Assembly: GCF_002917885.1 (NCBI RefSeq)
Contig: NZ_PQNY01000003.1
Coordinates: forward strand, 124,001-188,000
Source of the DNA: Flavobacterium croceum DSM 17960
GTDB lineage: Bacteria > Bacteroidota > Bacteroidia > Flavobacteriales > Flavobacteriaceae
Direction: 5' to 3'
DNA length: 64,000 nt
The notes beneath the pieces were generated by a model. That model worked only from the letters and a program-made list of their open reading frames with translations, searched no databases and was not told the origin of the DNA. Position 1 is the first letter of the stretch, and each line of letters opens with the position of its first letter. Shown here in pieces: positions 18,463 to 27,422 of the stretch. Both the position numbers and the translations under genes were made by a program.

Positions 18463-20450
18463 GAAAAGTTTTATTGCCTACATTAGTTATTGCAAGTGCT
18501 GTTTTATTACTTGTTCGTATATTCTATTTACAGATAATAGATGACACAAACATGGTTAAATCAGTAAACAATGCTATTAAAATAAAATACGATTACCCAG
18601 AAAGAGGATATGTATACGACAGAAATGGTAAGTTACTGATTGCCAATCAACCCTCTTACGATATTATGGTGGTGCCTCGAGATGTAAAAAATATAGATAC
18701 CACTGAGTTTTGTAATCTACTAGATATTGATAAAGATTTTTTCTTAAAAAGAATGCACAAGGCAAAAGTTTACAGCCCTATGCTCCCATCTGTGTTTTTG
18801 CCTCAATTGAACAAATTAGAGTTTGCTGCCTTTCAAGAAAAAATTAGAAAATTTCCTGGTTTTTATATACAAAAAAGAGCCTTACGAGATTATCAAGTAG
18901 ACTTTGGCGCTAATATCTTTGGTTATATCACACAAGTTAATGAAAATATTATCAAAAAAAATCATTACTACAACAGTGGTGATTTGATTGGAATGCAGGG
19001 TATTGAACAAAGTTATGAAGAAGTATTAAGAGGACAAAAAGGAGTTAAGTATTTACTTCGAGATAAATTTAATCGAGAAATAGGCCCTTACAAAGACGGA
19101 AAATTTGACACCATTGCCAAGCAAGGAAAAGACATTACGCTCACCATAGACTCCGAATTACAAAAATATGGCGAAGAACTTATGGTAAATAAATGGGGCG
19201 GTATTGTTGCTATAGAACCAAAAACAGGTGAAATATTATCGTTGGTATCTGCACCAAGCTACGATCCAGCGCTATTAGTTGGTAGACAACGTTCGAAAAA
19301 CTACAACCTTATCAATGAAGACAAAATAGCCAAACCTATGTACGATAGAGGTTTACTAGCAGAATATCCTCCAGGTTCACCATTTAAAATTTTAACAGGT
19401 TTGGTAGCGCTACAAGAAGGTGTTATTTCAGATAGTACGCGTTTTTCATGCCATCACGGATTTAGTTACGGTAGAGGTCGGTTTATGAAATGTCACTGCG
19501 GAGGTGGTTCTCAACAACTACATAGAGCCATTTACCAGTCGTGCAATACTTTTTTCTCACAATCTTATATGAGAACCATAAACAAATATAAAGATCCTGC
19601 AAAAGGAGTAGATGTTTGGGCTTCTCATTTAAAAAGTTTTGGTCTTGGAGACTTTATGGGTTACGATTTACCTACCGGAAGACGAGGCAATATTCCTACA
19701 TCAAAAACATACAAAAGAGTCTATCCAAACGGCGGCTGGAGAAGTACAACAATTGTATCTAACGCAATTGGACAAGGAGAAGTATTAATGACACCCATTC
19801 AGCTTGCCAATTTTATGGCTACTGTTGCCAATAAAGGTTACTACTATACGCCTCACATTATTAAAAAAATTAAAGGTGATGCAATTAATGAAAAATTCCG
19901 GAAAAAACATATTACCACAATAGAGCCACGATACTTTAACCCGATTATAAGCGGCATGGCCGATGTTTACAAGCAACCTAGCGGTACAGCTGCAGGACTA
20001 GGAGTTGCTGGCATAGAAATTTGTGGTAAAACAGGAACTGCAGAAAATTTTGCAAAAATAAATGGCAAAAGAGTAAAGCTTCAAGATCACTCTATATTTG
20101 TCGCTTTTGCACCTAGAGAAAATCCAAAAATTGCGATTGCTGTTTTTGTAGAAAATGGATATTGGGGTAAAAGATGGGCTGGTCCTATTGCTACATTAAT
20201 GATTGAAAAATACCTCAATAAGAAAATTACTCGTTTTGATTTTGAAAAACGAATGAAGGAAGGTAGTTTGAAAGATCAATATGCAAAACTATACCCTAGA
20301 AAACATCAAGATAGTCTTTCTGTAATTAGTAAAAAAATTAGAGATAGTATTACAAGAGAAAAACGCAAAACAGATTCTCTAAATGGTAAATTTAAACAAC
20401 CCATAAGAAAAGAAAACACAATAGATACTATAAGTAATCCAACTCAATAA
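18459..20450 (+). CDS. mrdA: Penicillin-binding protein 2 (elongation transpeptidase)
   Basis: Class B transpeptidase that cross-links peptidoglycan during cell elongation, paired with RodA. 663 residues: one N-terminal membrane helix (about 5-24), a PBP dimerisation/pedestal domain to about 220, then the transpeptidase domain. Active-site motifs: SPFK (S307, K310), SCN (361-363) and KTG (524-526). A Cys/His cluster between the first two motifs (C331-H332-H333 and C345-H346-C347) recalls the metal site described for E. coli PBP2. The long charged tail after residue 590 is low in complexity. rodA starts one base after the stop. Confidence 0.97.
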   Translation: MRKVLLPTLVIASAVLLLVRIFYLQIIDDTNMVKSVNNAIKIKYDYPERGYVYDRNGKLLIANQPSYDIMVVPRDVKNIDTTEFCNLLDIDKDFFLKRMHKAKVYSPMLPSVFLPQLNKLEFAAFQEKIRKFPGFYIQKRALRDYQVDFGANIFGYITQVNENIIKKNHYYNSGDLIGMQGIEQSYEEVLRGQKGVKYLLRDKFNREIGPYKDGKFDTIAKQGKDITLTIDSELQKYGEELMVNKWGGIVAIEPKTGEILSLVSAPSYDPALLVGRQRSKNYNLINEDKIAKPMYDRGLLAEYPPGSPFKILTGLVALQEGVISDSTRFSCHHGFSYGRGRFMKCHCGGGSQQLHRAIYQSCNTFFSQSYMRTINKYKDPAKGVDVWASHLKSFGLGDFMGYDLPTGRRGNIPTSKTYKRVYPNGGWRSTTIVSNAIGQGEVLMTPIQLANFMATVANKGYYYTPHIIKKIKGDAINEKFRKKHITTIEPRYFNPIISGMADVYKQPSGTAAGLGVAGIEICGKTGTAENFAKINGKRVKLQDHSIFVAFAPRENPKIAIAVFVENGYWGKRWAGPIATLMIEKYLNKKITRFDFEKRMKEGSLKDQYAKLYPRKHQDSLSVISKKIRDSITREKRKTDSLNGKFKQPIRKENTIDTISNPTQ

Positions 20451-20451
20451 A

Positions 20452-21717
20452 ATGAAAAATCAAGGGGTTTCTGGTTATATAGACTGGCTTAGTGTTATTA
20501 TTTATATAGCACTAGTGATTATGGGGTGGTTTAATATATACTCCTCTTCTCTATCTAATATAGAAGGCGATACCTCTATTTTTGATTTTTCACAAACCTA
20601 CGGTAAACAACTATTGTTTATTTTATGTACGATTCCGTTAGTGTTATCTGTACTGGCAATGGAAGCCAAATTTTTCGAGAAATTCTCAACCGTAATATTT
20701 ATAGCTTCGTTGGTATCATTAGCAGGGTTATTTTTATTTGGAAAAACCATTGCTGGGCAAAGATGTTGGTATGCCATAGGTAACTTTACTTTGCAACCCT
20801 CTGAATTTGCAAAAGCAGCAACAGCACTCGCTCTTGCAAAATATTTGAGCGATGTACAAGTCAATTTAAAAGACGTAAATAGGCAAATACAAGCCTTAAT
20901 GATTGTAGGGCTTCCTGTATTGCTTATTTTACCTCAACCAGACCCAGGTAGTGCATTAATATACAGTATTTTCTTTTTTGTTCTTTTTAGAGAAGGACTC
21001 CCAGCTTGGTATATCATTACTGGTTTTTTGGCTATTGCAATTTTTATTCTAACTTTAAAATACAACAATCCATTTTTGGTCATTGCTATAGCAACGGTAA
21101 TTCTTGCATTTATTTACTTTAGAACCCGAAATGCCGAAAGAAATATTATAGCAAGTCTTATGATTTTAGCTGCAGTTACCGCTTTTAGCTTTTCTGTAAA
21201 TTATGTTTTTAATAATGTTTTTAAACAACATCATCGAGATCGTTTTAATATTCTATTAGGTAAAGAAGTTAATTTAAAAAAAGAAGGATATAATACCGAC
21301 CAATCTGAAATTGCCATAGGTTCGGGTGGTTGGATTGGCAAAGGCTACTTAGAAGGAACACAAACCAAAGGAGGATTTGTACCCGAGCAACACACCGATT
21401 ATATTTTTACTACTGTAGGTGAAGAATGGGGATTTGTAGGGTCATTTGTGGTAATATGTTTATTCGTAGGACTTATTTTAAGAATAATTTATCTCGCAGA
21501 AAGGCAAAAAACAAAATTCAGTAGGATATATGGCTATTCGGTTGCAGGCATACTGTTTATACATTTTTTTGTAAACATAGCTATGGTTGTAGGCGTTTTT
21601 CCAACCATTGGAGTTCCACTACCTTTTTTCTCGTATGGAGGTTCAGGACTTTGGGGATTTTCTATTTTACTTTTTATCTTTTTAAAACTAGATGCTAATA
21701 AAATTAATGAATGGTAA
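20452..21717 (+). CDS. rodA: Rod shape-determining protein RodA (SEDS glycosyltransferase)
   Basis: SEDS-family peptidoglycan polymerase of the elongasome, partner of PBP2. 421 residues with about ten transmembrane helices. Diagnostic segments are GQRCWYAIGNFTLQPSEFAK, LPQPDPGSALIY, GKGYLEGTQTKGGFVPEQHTD with the catalytic-loop aspartate region, FIFTTVGEEWGF-like sequence, and the C-terminal PLPFFSYGGSGL. It is the last gene of the mre operon, as no further same-strand gene lies within 150 bases. Confidence 0.96.
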   Translation: MKNQGVSGYIDWLSVIIYIALVIMGWFNIYSSSLSNIEGDTSIFDFSQTYGKQLLFILCTIPLVLSVLAMEAKFFEKFSTVIFIASLVSLAGLFLFGKTIAGQRCWYAIGNFTLQPSEFAKAATALALAKYLSDVQVNLKDVNRQIQALMIVGLPVLLILPQPDPGSALIYSIFFFVLFREGLPAWYIITGFLAIAIFILTLKYNNPFLVIAIATVILAFIYFRTRNAERNIIASLMILAAVTAFSFSVNYVFNNVFKQHHRDRFNILLGKEVNLKKEGYNTDQSEIAIGSGGWIGKGYLEGTQTKGGFVPEQHTDYIFTTVGEEWGFVGSFVVICLFVGLILRIIYLAERQKTKFSRIYGYSVAGILFIHFFVNIAMVVGVFPTIGVPLPFFSYGGSGLWGFSILLFIFLKLDANKINEW

Positions 21718-21868
21718 CTTTTACAATCACACTCCATTTGTAGTAAACATTAGACATTAAAAATCTGTTTTACATGTATATAATTAGTAATTTTATACCT
21801 AAAAATTAAGCAAACTTATTTGCGCTTTTTTAAAAAAAAATATTAACTCTATAAAAAAATTAAAGACG

Positions 21869-22426
21869 ATGAAAATCAAATTACTTATTACTACAGTATT
21901 ATTAATGGGTTCTCAATACTTTTTTGCACAAGAAAATCCAGTAGCAACACAGGTTGTAGATTCGGTAAAAACGAAACAACTAGAAGTTGAAAAAGCTGCT
22001 CTTGAAGCCAAATTGATAGCTGAAAAAGAGGCTTTAAAAGCAGCAAAAGAGCAAGAAAATGCTATAAAAGAAGCCGAAAAGGCAAAAAAAGAAGCTGAAA
22101 AAGCTGAGAAAGAAAGACAAAAAGCCGAAAAAGAAAGAGAGAAAGCTGAAAAACAGAGAGAAAAAGCTGAAAAAGAAAAAGAAAAAGCAGCAAAAAAATT
22201 GGAAAACGCTCAGAAAGATTTAGAAAAAAACAAAGAAAAACTGGATAAAGCTCATAAAGACTTAGATAAAAAAAGAGAAAAATTAGATAAAGGTATAGCA
22301 AAAGGAAAAATGTCTCCTGTAGATATTGAAAAAGCAAATGTAGATATCACAAAACAACAATTAAAAATTAAAGAAATTGAAGAAGACATTGCAAAATCTC
22401 AGAAAAAACTTGAGAAACTCAATTAG
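21869..22426 (+). CDS. Secreted coiled-coil protein rich in Lys/Glu/Ala
   Basis: 185 residues: a signal peptide (MKIKLLITTVLLMGSQYFFA, cut before QEN), then from about residue 35 almost pure heptad-like AEKxKE repeats to residue 130, and KLDK/DLDK repeats to the end. No enzyme motif is visible. A long single periplasmic or envelope coiled coil is predicted. The composition is biased, so any database similarity to tolA-like or myosin-like proteins would be uninformative. It is flanked by a terminator and appears monocistronic. The antisense frame is open only because of the repeat composition. Function unknown. Confidence 0.75.
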   Translation: MKIKLLITTVLLMGSQYFFAQENPVATQVVDSVKTKQLEVEKAALEAKLIAEKEALKAAKEQENAIKEAEKAKKEAEKAEKERQKAEKEREKAEKQREKAEKEKEKAAKKLENAQKDLEKNKEKLDKAHKDLDKKREKLDKGIAKGKMSPVDIEKANVDITKQQLKIKEIEEDIAKSQKKLEKLN

Positions 22427-22470
22427 TCTATTTTTGTAATATACATAATTTTTCAACTGCATAAAGAAAG

Positions 22471-22503
22471 GGTTTGGCTTAAAATAAAGTCAAACCTTTT
22501 TTT
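22471..22503 (+). terminator. Terminator after the coiled-coil gene
   Basis: A 10-bp stem with one G-U pair (22471-22480 with 22487-22496) is followed by seven T. Confidence 0.88.
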
Positions 22504-22680
22504 ATTATTGACTAATTACAAGCAAATTGTATATTACAGTATTAATTTATTTTTAATTACTCATATCAAAATAGAAAACTATATAAAAGCAAATAAGTGT
22601 TTTTCTTGACTTTACAAACCTAATAAATTACAAATTAATAGCAGTTCTTAAATAGTATTTGTTTCTGTAGAGGTAAAGAA

Positions 22681-22717
22681 AAAATAAAGGCTACCTGTTT
22701 GAGGTGACCTTTATTTT
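22681..22717 (-). terminator. Terminator after prc (bidirectional)
   Basis: AAAATAAAGG (22681-22690) pairs with 22708-22717, and an inner ACCT/AGGT stem forms above a two-base mismatch. T runs lie on both sides, so it can act on both strands. It is 22 bases past the prc stop. Confidence 0.85.
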
Positions 22718-22738
22718 TTTATCAATGCAATTTTAGCA

Positions 22739-24991
22739 TTATCCTTTTTTCTGAGCTAGTGTTTTTGATGAGTTTTTATAGATATCATTCAAAATATTTA
22801 CTGCTTCTTCTACATATACATCTTTAGTTAAATCGTCAAACCATACTTCTCTTTTTTCTTTCAAGGTTTCATCTTTACTCATAAGATTTTTATCATAAGT
22901 AATCGGCATAAACGACAAACCATTATTGTATTTGGTAATTGCTTTAAATTTTTTATTTGCCTCTTCTAATTTCTTTTGCTCTGCTTTATAATCATTAACA
23001 TTTAATGAAATAGAGTGTATATCTTCTCTTGAGTCTAAAAATTTAGCGTTTTCATCAATTAATTTAAGTTGCTGATTGTTTAATAATCTTGACTTACTAT
23101 TTGCAATAGCCAAATCGAGAGCTTGGTAATTTGACCAAACTGTAAACTTAGCTGGTTCAATTTTATCCCAAGCCAAAGCATTAGGCACATCTTTTTCGCC
23201 CATTTTTAAATATTCGTACTTATCGGGCATAACAACATCACTTTTTACACCCTCTTTTTGAGTAGAACCTCCATTTATTCTATAAAATTTTTGAGTAGTA
23301 GCTTTTAATGCTCCTAAATCTCCAAAATTACTACCTCTTACAAAGTTGTTTAAATCAATCATATTTTGAACTGTACCTTTTCCGTAAGACTGCGTGCTTC
23401 CTATAATAACGCCTCTTTTATAGTCTTGCATAGCTGCCGCCAAAATTTCTGATGCAGATGCTGAAAATTCATTTATCATTATTACCAAAGGACCATTCCA
23501 TTGTATTCTTTCATCTTTATCGGGCATGGTTTCGGCACGACCATCTGCACCACGCACTTGTACTACAGGTCCTTTATCTATAAACAAACCTGCTATATCA
23601 ATTACAGTTTTTAAAGATCCTCCTCCATTATCTCTCAAATCTATAGCGATACCTTCTACTCCTTCTTGTTTTAATCGCTCTACTTCTTGTGCCACATCTT
23701 TGGCCGCATCACGACTGTCTTTATTATCAAAATCTATATAAAACTTTGGAAGATTTATAATACCGTATTTTACTCCATCTTTCACGGTAATTGTAGATTT
23801 TGCATAGGTTTCTTCAATTTCTACCTCATCACGAATTATAGATATTACACGTACAGTACCATCGTTTTTCTTTACTGTTAAGCGAACTTCTGTACCTTTT
23901 GGTCCTTTAATTTTTTTAACAACATCGTCAATACGCATACCTACTACATCTACAGGCTCTGCATTTCCTTGTGCTACTTTCAAAATTTTATCTCCCGCTT
24001 CTAATTCTTTACCTCTCCAAGCTGGCCCTCCAGATATTAGTTCGGAAATCTCGGTAATATCATTTTTCTTTTGCAATCTCGCTCCAATACCTTCAAGTTT
24101 TCCGCTCATTTCTACATCAAATTTTTCTTTGGCTGTAGGCGGAAAATAAGATGTATGAGGGTCAAATTGTGATACTACAGAATTAATATATACCGAAAAC
24201 CAATCTTCTCTATCCAAATCTTTTACAAAATTGAAATATTCGTTGTAAGAGTTTAAAGTGCTTTCTCTACTCTCTTTTTCCAGTTCTTCATACGATTTTG
24301 GTTTTTCAGACTTTCTTTTTTCTAAATCTTGTTGGTACTTTTTGCCCAACTCTTCAGTATATCTTTTACCCAATTTAGTTTTGTATTCTTCTAGACTTTC
24401 TTGGGTAGTTTTACTAGCGTTTTTCAATAAATCTTCCTGCATTTTCTCTTTGTCTACCAAAGTACCCAAAACCGAAAACTTAGTTTGTTTTCTCCAACGT
24501 TCTTTCAATTCTTTTACATTCTTAGCAAAAGGAAGTTTTTCAAAATTTGTATTATACTCTTCTTTTACATTAAAATCTATAGGTTTTGATAGAACATCTT
24601 GATAATAGGTTTTACTCTCTTGCATACGTTGTAACAATCTATCGTAAGTAAGATTGAAAAAAGTAAATGTTCTATTGTTTAAATCGTCGTCGATTTTGGT
24701 CTCATATTTAGAAAACTCATCTATATCCGATTGTAAAAAGAATCGCTTAGACGGATCTAAAGCTTCTAGATAATCTTTATATATTTTTTTGGATAAATTA
24801 TCATCTATTTTTGCAGGTTGGTAATGCCCTTTTTCCAATACATACGAAAGAATTTCAAGTAAAACTTTATCTTTTTCAGGGTCTGTTCCCGAAAATTTCT
24901 TCGGCATAAAACTCCACAAACCAATAGCCATTACAACTACTGTGGCAATTATTTTATAATGTCTTTTCATAAATGCAATTATTGTATTCAT
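22739..24991 (-). CDS. prc: Carboxy-terminal processing (tail-specific) protease, S41 family
   Basis: Periplasmic serine protease that degrades or trims proteins from their C-terminus. ATG 24991 gives MNTIIAFMKRHYKII and 750 residues; a second ATG at 24970 is possible, and a longer TTG frame adds an implausible leader. One N-terminal signal anchor (about 12-30) is followed by a Prc N-terminal domain (about 40-230), a PDZ domain (about 245-335), and the S41 core with DLRDNGGGS, the nucleophile region NEFSASASE and the lysine of YGKGTVQN. A DUF3340-like C-terminus completes it. This is the E. coli Prc architecture. It diverges from surE. Confidence 0.95.
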   Translation of the reverse strand: MNTIIAFMKRHYKIIATVVVMAIGLWSFMPKKFSGTDPEKDKVLLEILSYVLEKGHYQPAKIDDNLSKKIYKDYLEALDPSKRFFLQSDIDEFSKYETKIDDDLNNRTFTFFNLTYDRLLQRMQESKTYYQDVLSKPIDFNVKEEYNTNFEKLPFAKNVKELKERWRKQTKFSVLGTLVDKEKMQEDLLKNASKTTQESLEEYKTKLGKRYTEELGKKYQQDLEKRKSEKPKSYEELEKESRESTLNSYNEYFNFVKDLDREDWFSVYINSVVSQFDPHTSYFPPTAKEKFDVEMSGKLEGIGARLQKKNDITEISELISGGPAWRGKELEAGDKILKVAQGNAEPVDVVGMRIDDVVKKIKGPKGTEVRLTVKKNDGTVRVISIIRDEVEIEETYAKSTITVKDGVKYGIINLPKFYIDFDNKDSRDAAKDVAQEVERLKQEGVEGIAIDLRDNGGGSLKTVIDIAGLFIDKGPVVQVRGADGRAETMPDKDERIQWNGPLVIMINEFSASASEILAAAMQDYKRGVIIGSTQSYGKGTVQNMIDLNNFVRGSNFGDLGALKATTQKFYRINGGSTQKEGVKSDVVMPDKYEYLKMGEKDVPNALAWDKIEPAKFTVWSNYQALDLAIANSKSRLLNNQQLKLIDENAKFLDSREDIHSISLNVNDYKAEQKKLEEANKKFKAITKYNNGLSFMPITYDKNLMSKDETLKEKREVWFDDLTKDVYVEEAVNILNDIYKNSSKTLAQKKG

Positions 24992-25188
24992 TATTTTTTT
25001 AACTAAATTATACAAAAAATCATGCCAACAGCAACGAGCATCGCATAAATTTTTGTTAAATGCACCAAATTATTGAAACTTATATCGAGTATGTTTTTAG
25101 TACTATTTTAGAATAAAAACCTAAAATTTTATAAGCCAACAACTTAGTCTTTTCTGTAAGATATCGCTTATATAAGTAGTAAAATAAG

Positions 25189-25196
25189 TATTTTTG
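25189..25196 (+). promoter_or_regulatory. -7 box for surE-lpxB
   Basis: TATTTTTG fits TAnnTTTG, 18 bases before the surE ATG at 25215. A TTG at 25194 lies in the box itself and is therefore unlikely to be the start codon. Confidence 0.55.
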
Positions 25197-25214
25197 TTAC
25201 AAATTTTAAAAATC

Positions 25215-25985
25215 ATGTCTAAAAAACCTGTAATATTGATTACTAATGATGATGGAATTTCAGCTCCAGGTATCAAAGCACTTATCGAAGTAATGCAAGA
25301 AATAGGAACTGTTGTTGTTGTAGCTCCCGATAGTCCACAAAGCGCTATGGGACATGCTATTACGATAAACAATACTTTGTATGTGAACCAAATTTCAAAA
25401 GAAAATGATAAAGTTTTGCAATACTCTTGCTCGGGCACTCCTGTAGACTGTGTTAAAATGGCTGTAAATGAAATTTTGCATAAAAAACCTGATTTATGTG
25501 TTTCTGGCATCAATCATGGTTCAAACTCATCTATAAACGTTATTTATTCTGGTACGATGAGTGCTGCTGTAGAAGCGGGTATTGAAGGCATACCTGCTAT
25601 TGGTTTTTCATTGTTAGACTATTCATGGAATGCTAATTTTGAGTCATGCAAAAAATTTGTAAAAACCATTGCGCAACAAGTGCTACAAAACGGTTTACCT
25701 AGTGGTACAGTGCTAAATGTAAATATCCCAAATGTTGATGAAAAAGAAATAAAAGGGATTAAAATTTGCAGACAAGCAAAGGCATTTTGGCAAGAAAAAT
25801 TTGATAAACGCACAAGTCCTTTTGGTAAAGATTATTATTGGCTTACGGGTGCTTTTGTTAATTTGGATAAAGGCGAAGATACAGATGAATGGGCTTTGGC
25901 TCACAACTATGTTTCTGTAGTTCCTGTACAATTTGACCTCACAGCCTACCACGCAATACAAGAATTAAACAATTGGGAATTTTAA
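25215..25985 (+). CDS. surE: 5'/3'-nucleotidase SurE
   Basis: Metal-dependent phosphatase for nucleoside monophosphates, linked to stationary-phase survival. ATG 25215 gives MSKKPVILITNDDG and 256 residues. The metal-binding NDDG (11-14) with ISAPG, the VVAPDSPQSAMGHAIT segment, the SGINHGSN motif and YSGTMSAAVEA are all SurE hallmarks. Likely first gene of a unit with a small membrane protein (9-base gap) and lpxB. The surE-lpxB adjacency is common in Bacteroidetes, as I recall. Confidence 0.95.
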   Translation: MSKKPVILITNDDGISAPGIKALIEVMQEIGTVVVVAPDSPQSAMGHAITINNTLYVNQISKENDKVLQYSCSGTPVDCVKMAVNEILHKKPDLCVSGINHGSNSSINVIYSGTMSAAVEAGIEGIPAIGFSLLDYSWNANFESCKKFVKTIAQQVLQNGLPSGTVLNVNIPNVDEKEIKGIKICRQAKAFWQEKFDKRTSPFGKDYYWLTGAFVNLDKGEDTDEWALAHNYVSVVPVQFDLTAYHAIQELNNWEF

Positions 25986-25994
25986 ATAAAATAT

Positions 25995-26267
25995 ATGGAT
26001 AAAAGAGATTTTTTTATTGGTGTTTTACTAGGTTTATTTACTTCTTTGTTAGGAAGTTTATTATACACTGTATTATTTATAAAAATACCACTCAAAAATG
26101 CTTTTTGGTATTTACAACATTTTGAATTAATAGGAAAAGTAATTACTATTGGTTCGATACTTAGCCTTGTATTATTTTTATTTTTAATGAATAAGAAAAA
26201 AGATATGATGGCAAGAGGCATCATTATGTCGATTATTATTTTGGCAATTGCCACTATATTATTATAA
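25995..26267 (+). CDS. Small three-helix membrane protein, unknown function
   Basis: 90 residues starting MDKRDFFIGVLLGLF, with hydrophobic stretches at about 8-28, 47-65 and 73-90. Basic residues follow the second helix (NKKKD). No motif is recognised. It is 9 bases after surE and 2 bases before lpxB, so it is translated as part of that unit. It is well framed and hydrophobic on the plus strand, whereas the antisense frame of the same length is a mirror artefact. A role in lipid A or envelope assembly can only be guessed from the neighbour. Confidence 0.7.
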   Translation: MDKRDFFIGVLLGLFTSLLGSLLYTVLFIKIPLKNAFWYLQHFELIGKVITIGSILSLVLFLFLMNKKKDMMARGIIMSIIILAIATILL

Positions 26268-26269
26268 AA

Positions 26270-27394
26270 ATGAAGTACTATATTATAGCTGGAGAAGCAT
26301 CGGGAGACTTACATGGTTCAAATTTAATGAAAGAAATTTTCAAGAAAGATGCTGAGGCAGAAATTAGATTTTGGGGAGGCGATTTGATGCAAAATGTAGG
26401 CGGAACACTGGTAAAACATTATAAAGAACTTGCTTTTATGGGATTTGCCGAAGTGGTTTTAAACCTCAAAACAATTTTTAACAATATTAAATTTTGCAAA
26501 AGAGATATAGTAAATTTTCAACCCGATGTTATCATTTTTATTGATTACCCAGGCTTTAATATGCGTATTGCAAAATGGGTAAAAAATCAAAAAATTAAAA
26601 CCCATTACTATATATCGCCACAAATTTGGGCATGGAAAGAAAACCGCATAAAAGCTATAAAAAGAGATTTTGACAAATTGTATGTTATTCTTCCTTTTGA
26701 AAAAGATTTTTATGAAAAAAAGCATCATTTTCCAGTAGAATTTGTTGGGCACCCATTGATTGATGCCATTTCAAATAGAAAAAAAATCACGTATCAAGAG
26801 TTTTGTGAAGAGTTTGACTATCAAAATAACAAACCTTTTATTGCCATATTACCTGGAAGTAGAAAGCAAGAAATTGCCAAAAAACTACCTATAATGCTTA
26901 GTGTAGTACATTATTTTCCTGACTATAATTTTGTAATTGCAGGAGCACCGAGCATAGAAAAAGAATTTTATGATTCTATAATTGCCAACAAACCCAATGT
27001 AAAACTTATTAACAATCAAACCTATAAAATATTGGATGTTGCCGTAGCTGCTTTGGTAACTTCTGGCACAGCTACTCTAGAAACCGCTTTGTTTAAAGTT
27101 CCAGAAGTAGTTTGCTACAAAGGCAATAGAATATCGTATGAAATTGCAAAACGCATCATTACACTAAAATACATTTCTTTGGTCAATTTAATTATGGACG
27201 AATTGGTAGTGACAGAACTTATTCAAAATGAATTAAATACAGAAAATTTAATTACTGAACTCGGTAAGTTATTACAAACTGAATACCGAGAAAATCTATT
27301 GAAAAAATATGATGCTTTAGAAAAAAAATTAGGCGGAAAAGGTGCGAGTGAAAAAACAGCATCTCTCATTATAGACAACATTCAAAAAAAATAG
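26270..27394 (+). CDS. lpxB: Lipid-A-disaccharide synthase
   Basis: GT19 glycosyltransferase that joins UDP-2,3-diacylglucosamine and lipid X to make the lipid A disaccharide at the inner membrane. 374 residues. Signatures: IIAGEASGDLHGSNLM at the N-terminus, GFAEVVLNL, IDYPGFNMRIAKW, YYISPQIWAWKENRIK, LPFEKDFY, FVGHPLID, AILPGSRKQEI and TSGTATLETALF. ATG 26270. The downstream NlpC/P60 gene has its own promoter-like box, so this may end the operon. Confidence 0.97.
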   Translation: MKYYIIAGEASGDLHGSNLMKEIFKKDAEAEIRFWGGDLMQNVGGTLVKHYKELAFMGFAEVVLNLKTIFNNIKFCKRDIVNFQPDVIIFIDYPGFNMRIAKWVKNQKIKTHYYISPQIWAWKENRIKAIKRDFDKLYVILPFEKDFYEKKHHFPVEFVGHPLIDAISNRKKITYQEFCEEFDYQNNKPFIAILPGSRKQEIAKKLPIMLSVVHYFPDYNFVIAGAPSIEKEFYDSIIANKPNVKLINNQTYKILDVAVAALVTSGTATLETALFKVPEVVCYKGNRISYEIAKRIITLKYISLVNLIMDELVVTELIQNELNTENLITELGKLLQTEYRENLLKKYDALEKKLGGKGASEKTASLIIDNIQKK

Positions 27395-27400
27395 AATACT

Positions 27401-27408
27401 TATATTTG
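27401..27408 (+). promoter_or_regulatory. -7 box for the NlpC/P60 lipoprotein gene
   Basis: TATATTTG fits TAnnTTTG, 14 bases before the TTG start at 27423, predicting an extremely short leader. Confidence 0.5.
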
Positions 27409-27422
27409 TAAAAATAATTGTT

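Larger units (their letters stand above)
22427..22738. other. 312-bp intergenic region between convergent genes
   Basis: Holds two facing terminators (22471-22503 and 22681-22717) with about 180 bases of very AT-rich sequence between them (22504-22680). I see no ORF with coding character, tRNA or repeat in that middle part. Confidence 0.6.

Noticed and set aside
21990..22300. Repetitive GAAAAAGC-type DNA that might be taken for a CRISPR or tandem repeat
   Set aside because: Units are imperfect, in frame and explained by heptad-like Ala-Glu-Lys coding; no spacers or cas genes.
22062..22337. Long open frame on the minus strand opposite the coiled-coil gene
   Set aside because: It is Leu/Phe-rich only because it mirrors the Lys/Glu repeat codons of the real gene; it has no promoter, signal or family resemblance.
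25194..25214. TTG-started extension of surE
   Set aside because: The TTG lies inside the -7 promoter box; ATG 25215 gives the family N-terminus.
25982..26254. 90-residue minus-strand frame opposite the small membrane protein
   Set aside because: It is a mirror of the plus-strand gene, which fits the surE-lpxB spacing; the minus frame has no context.
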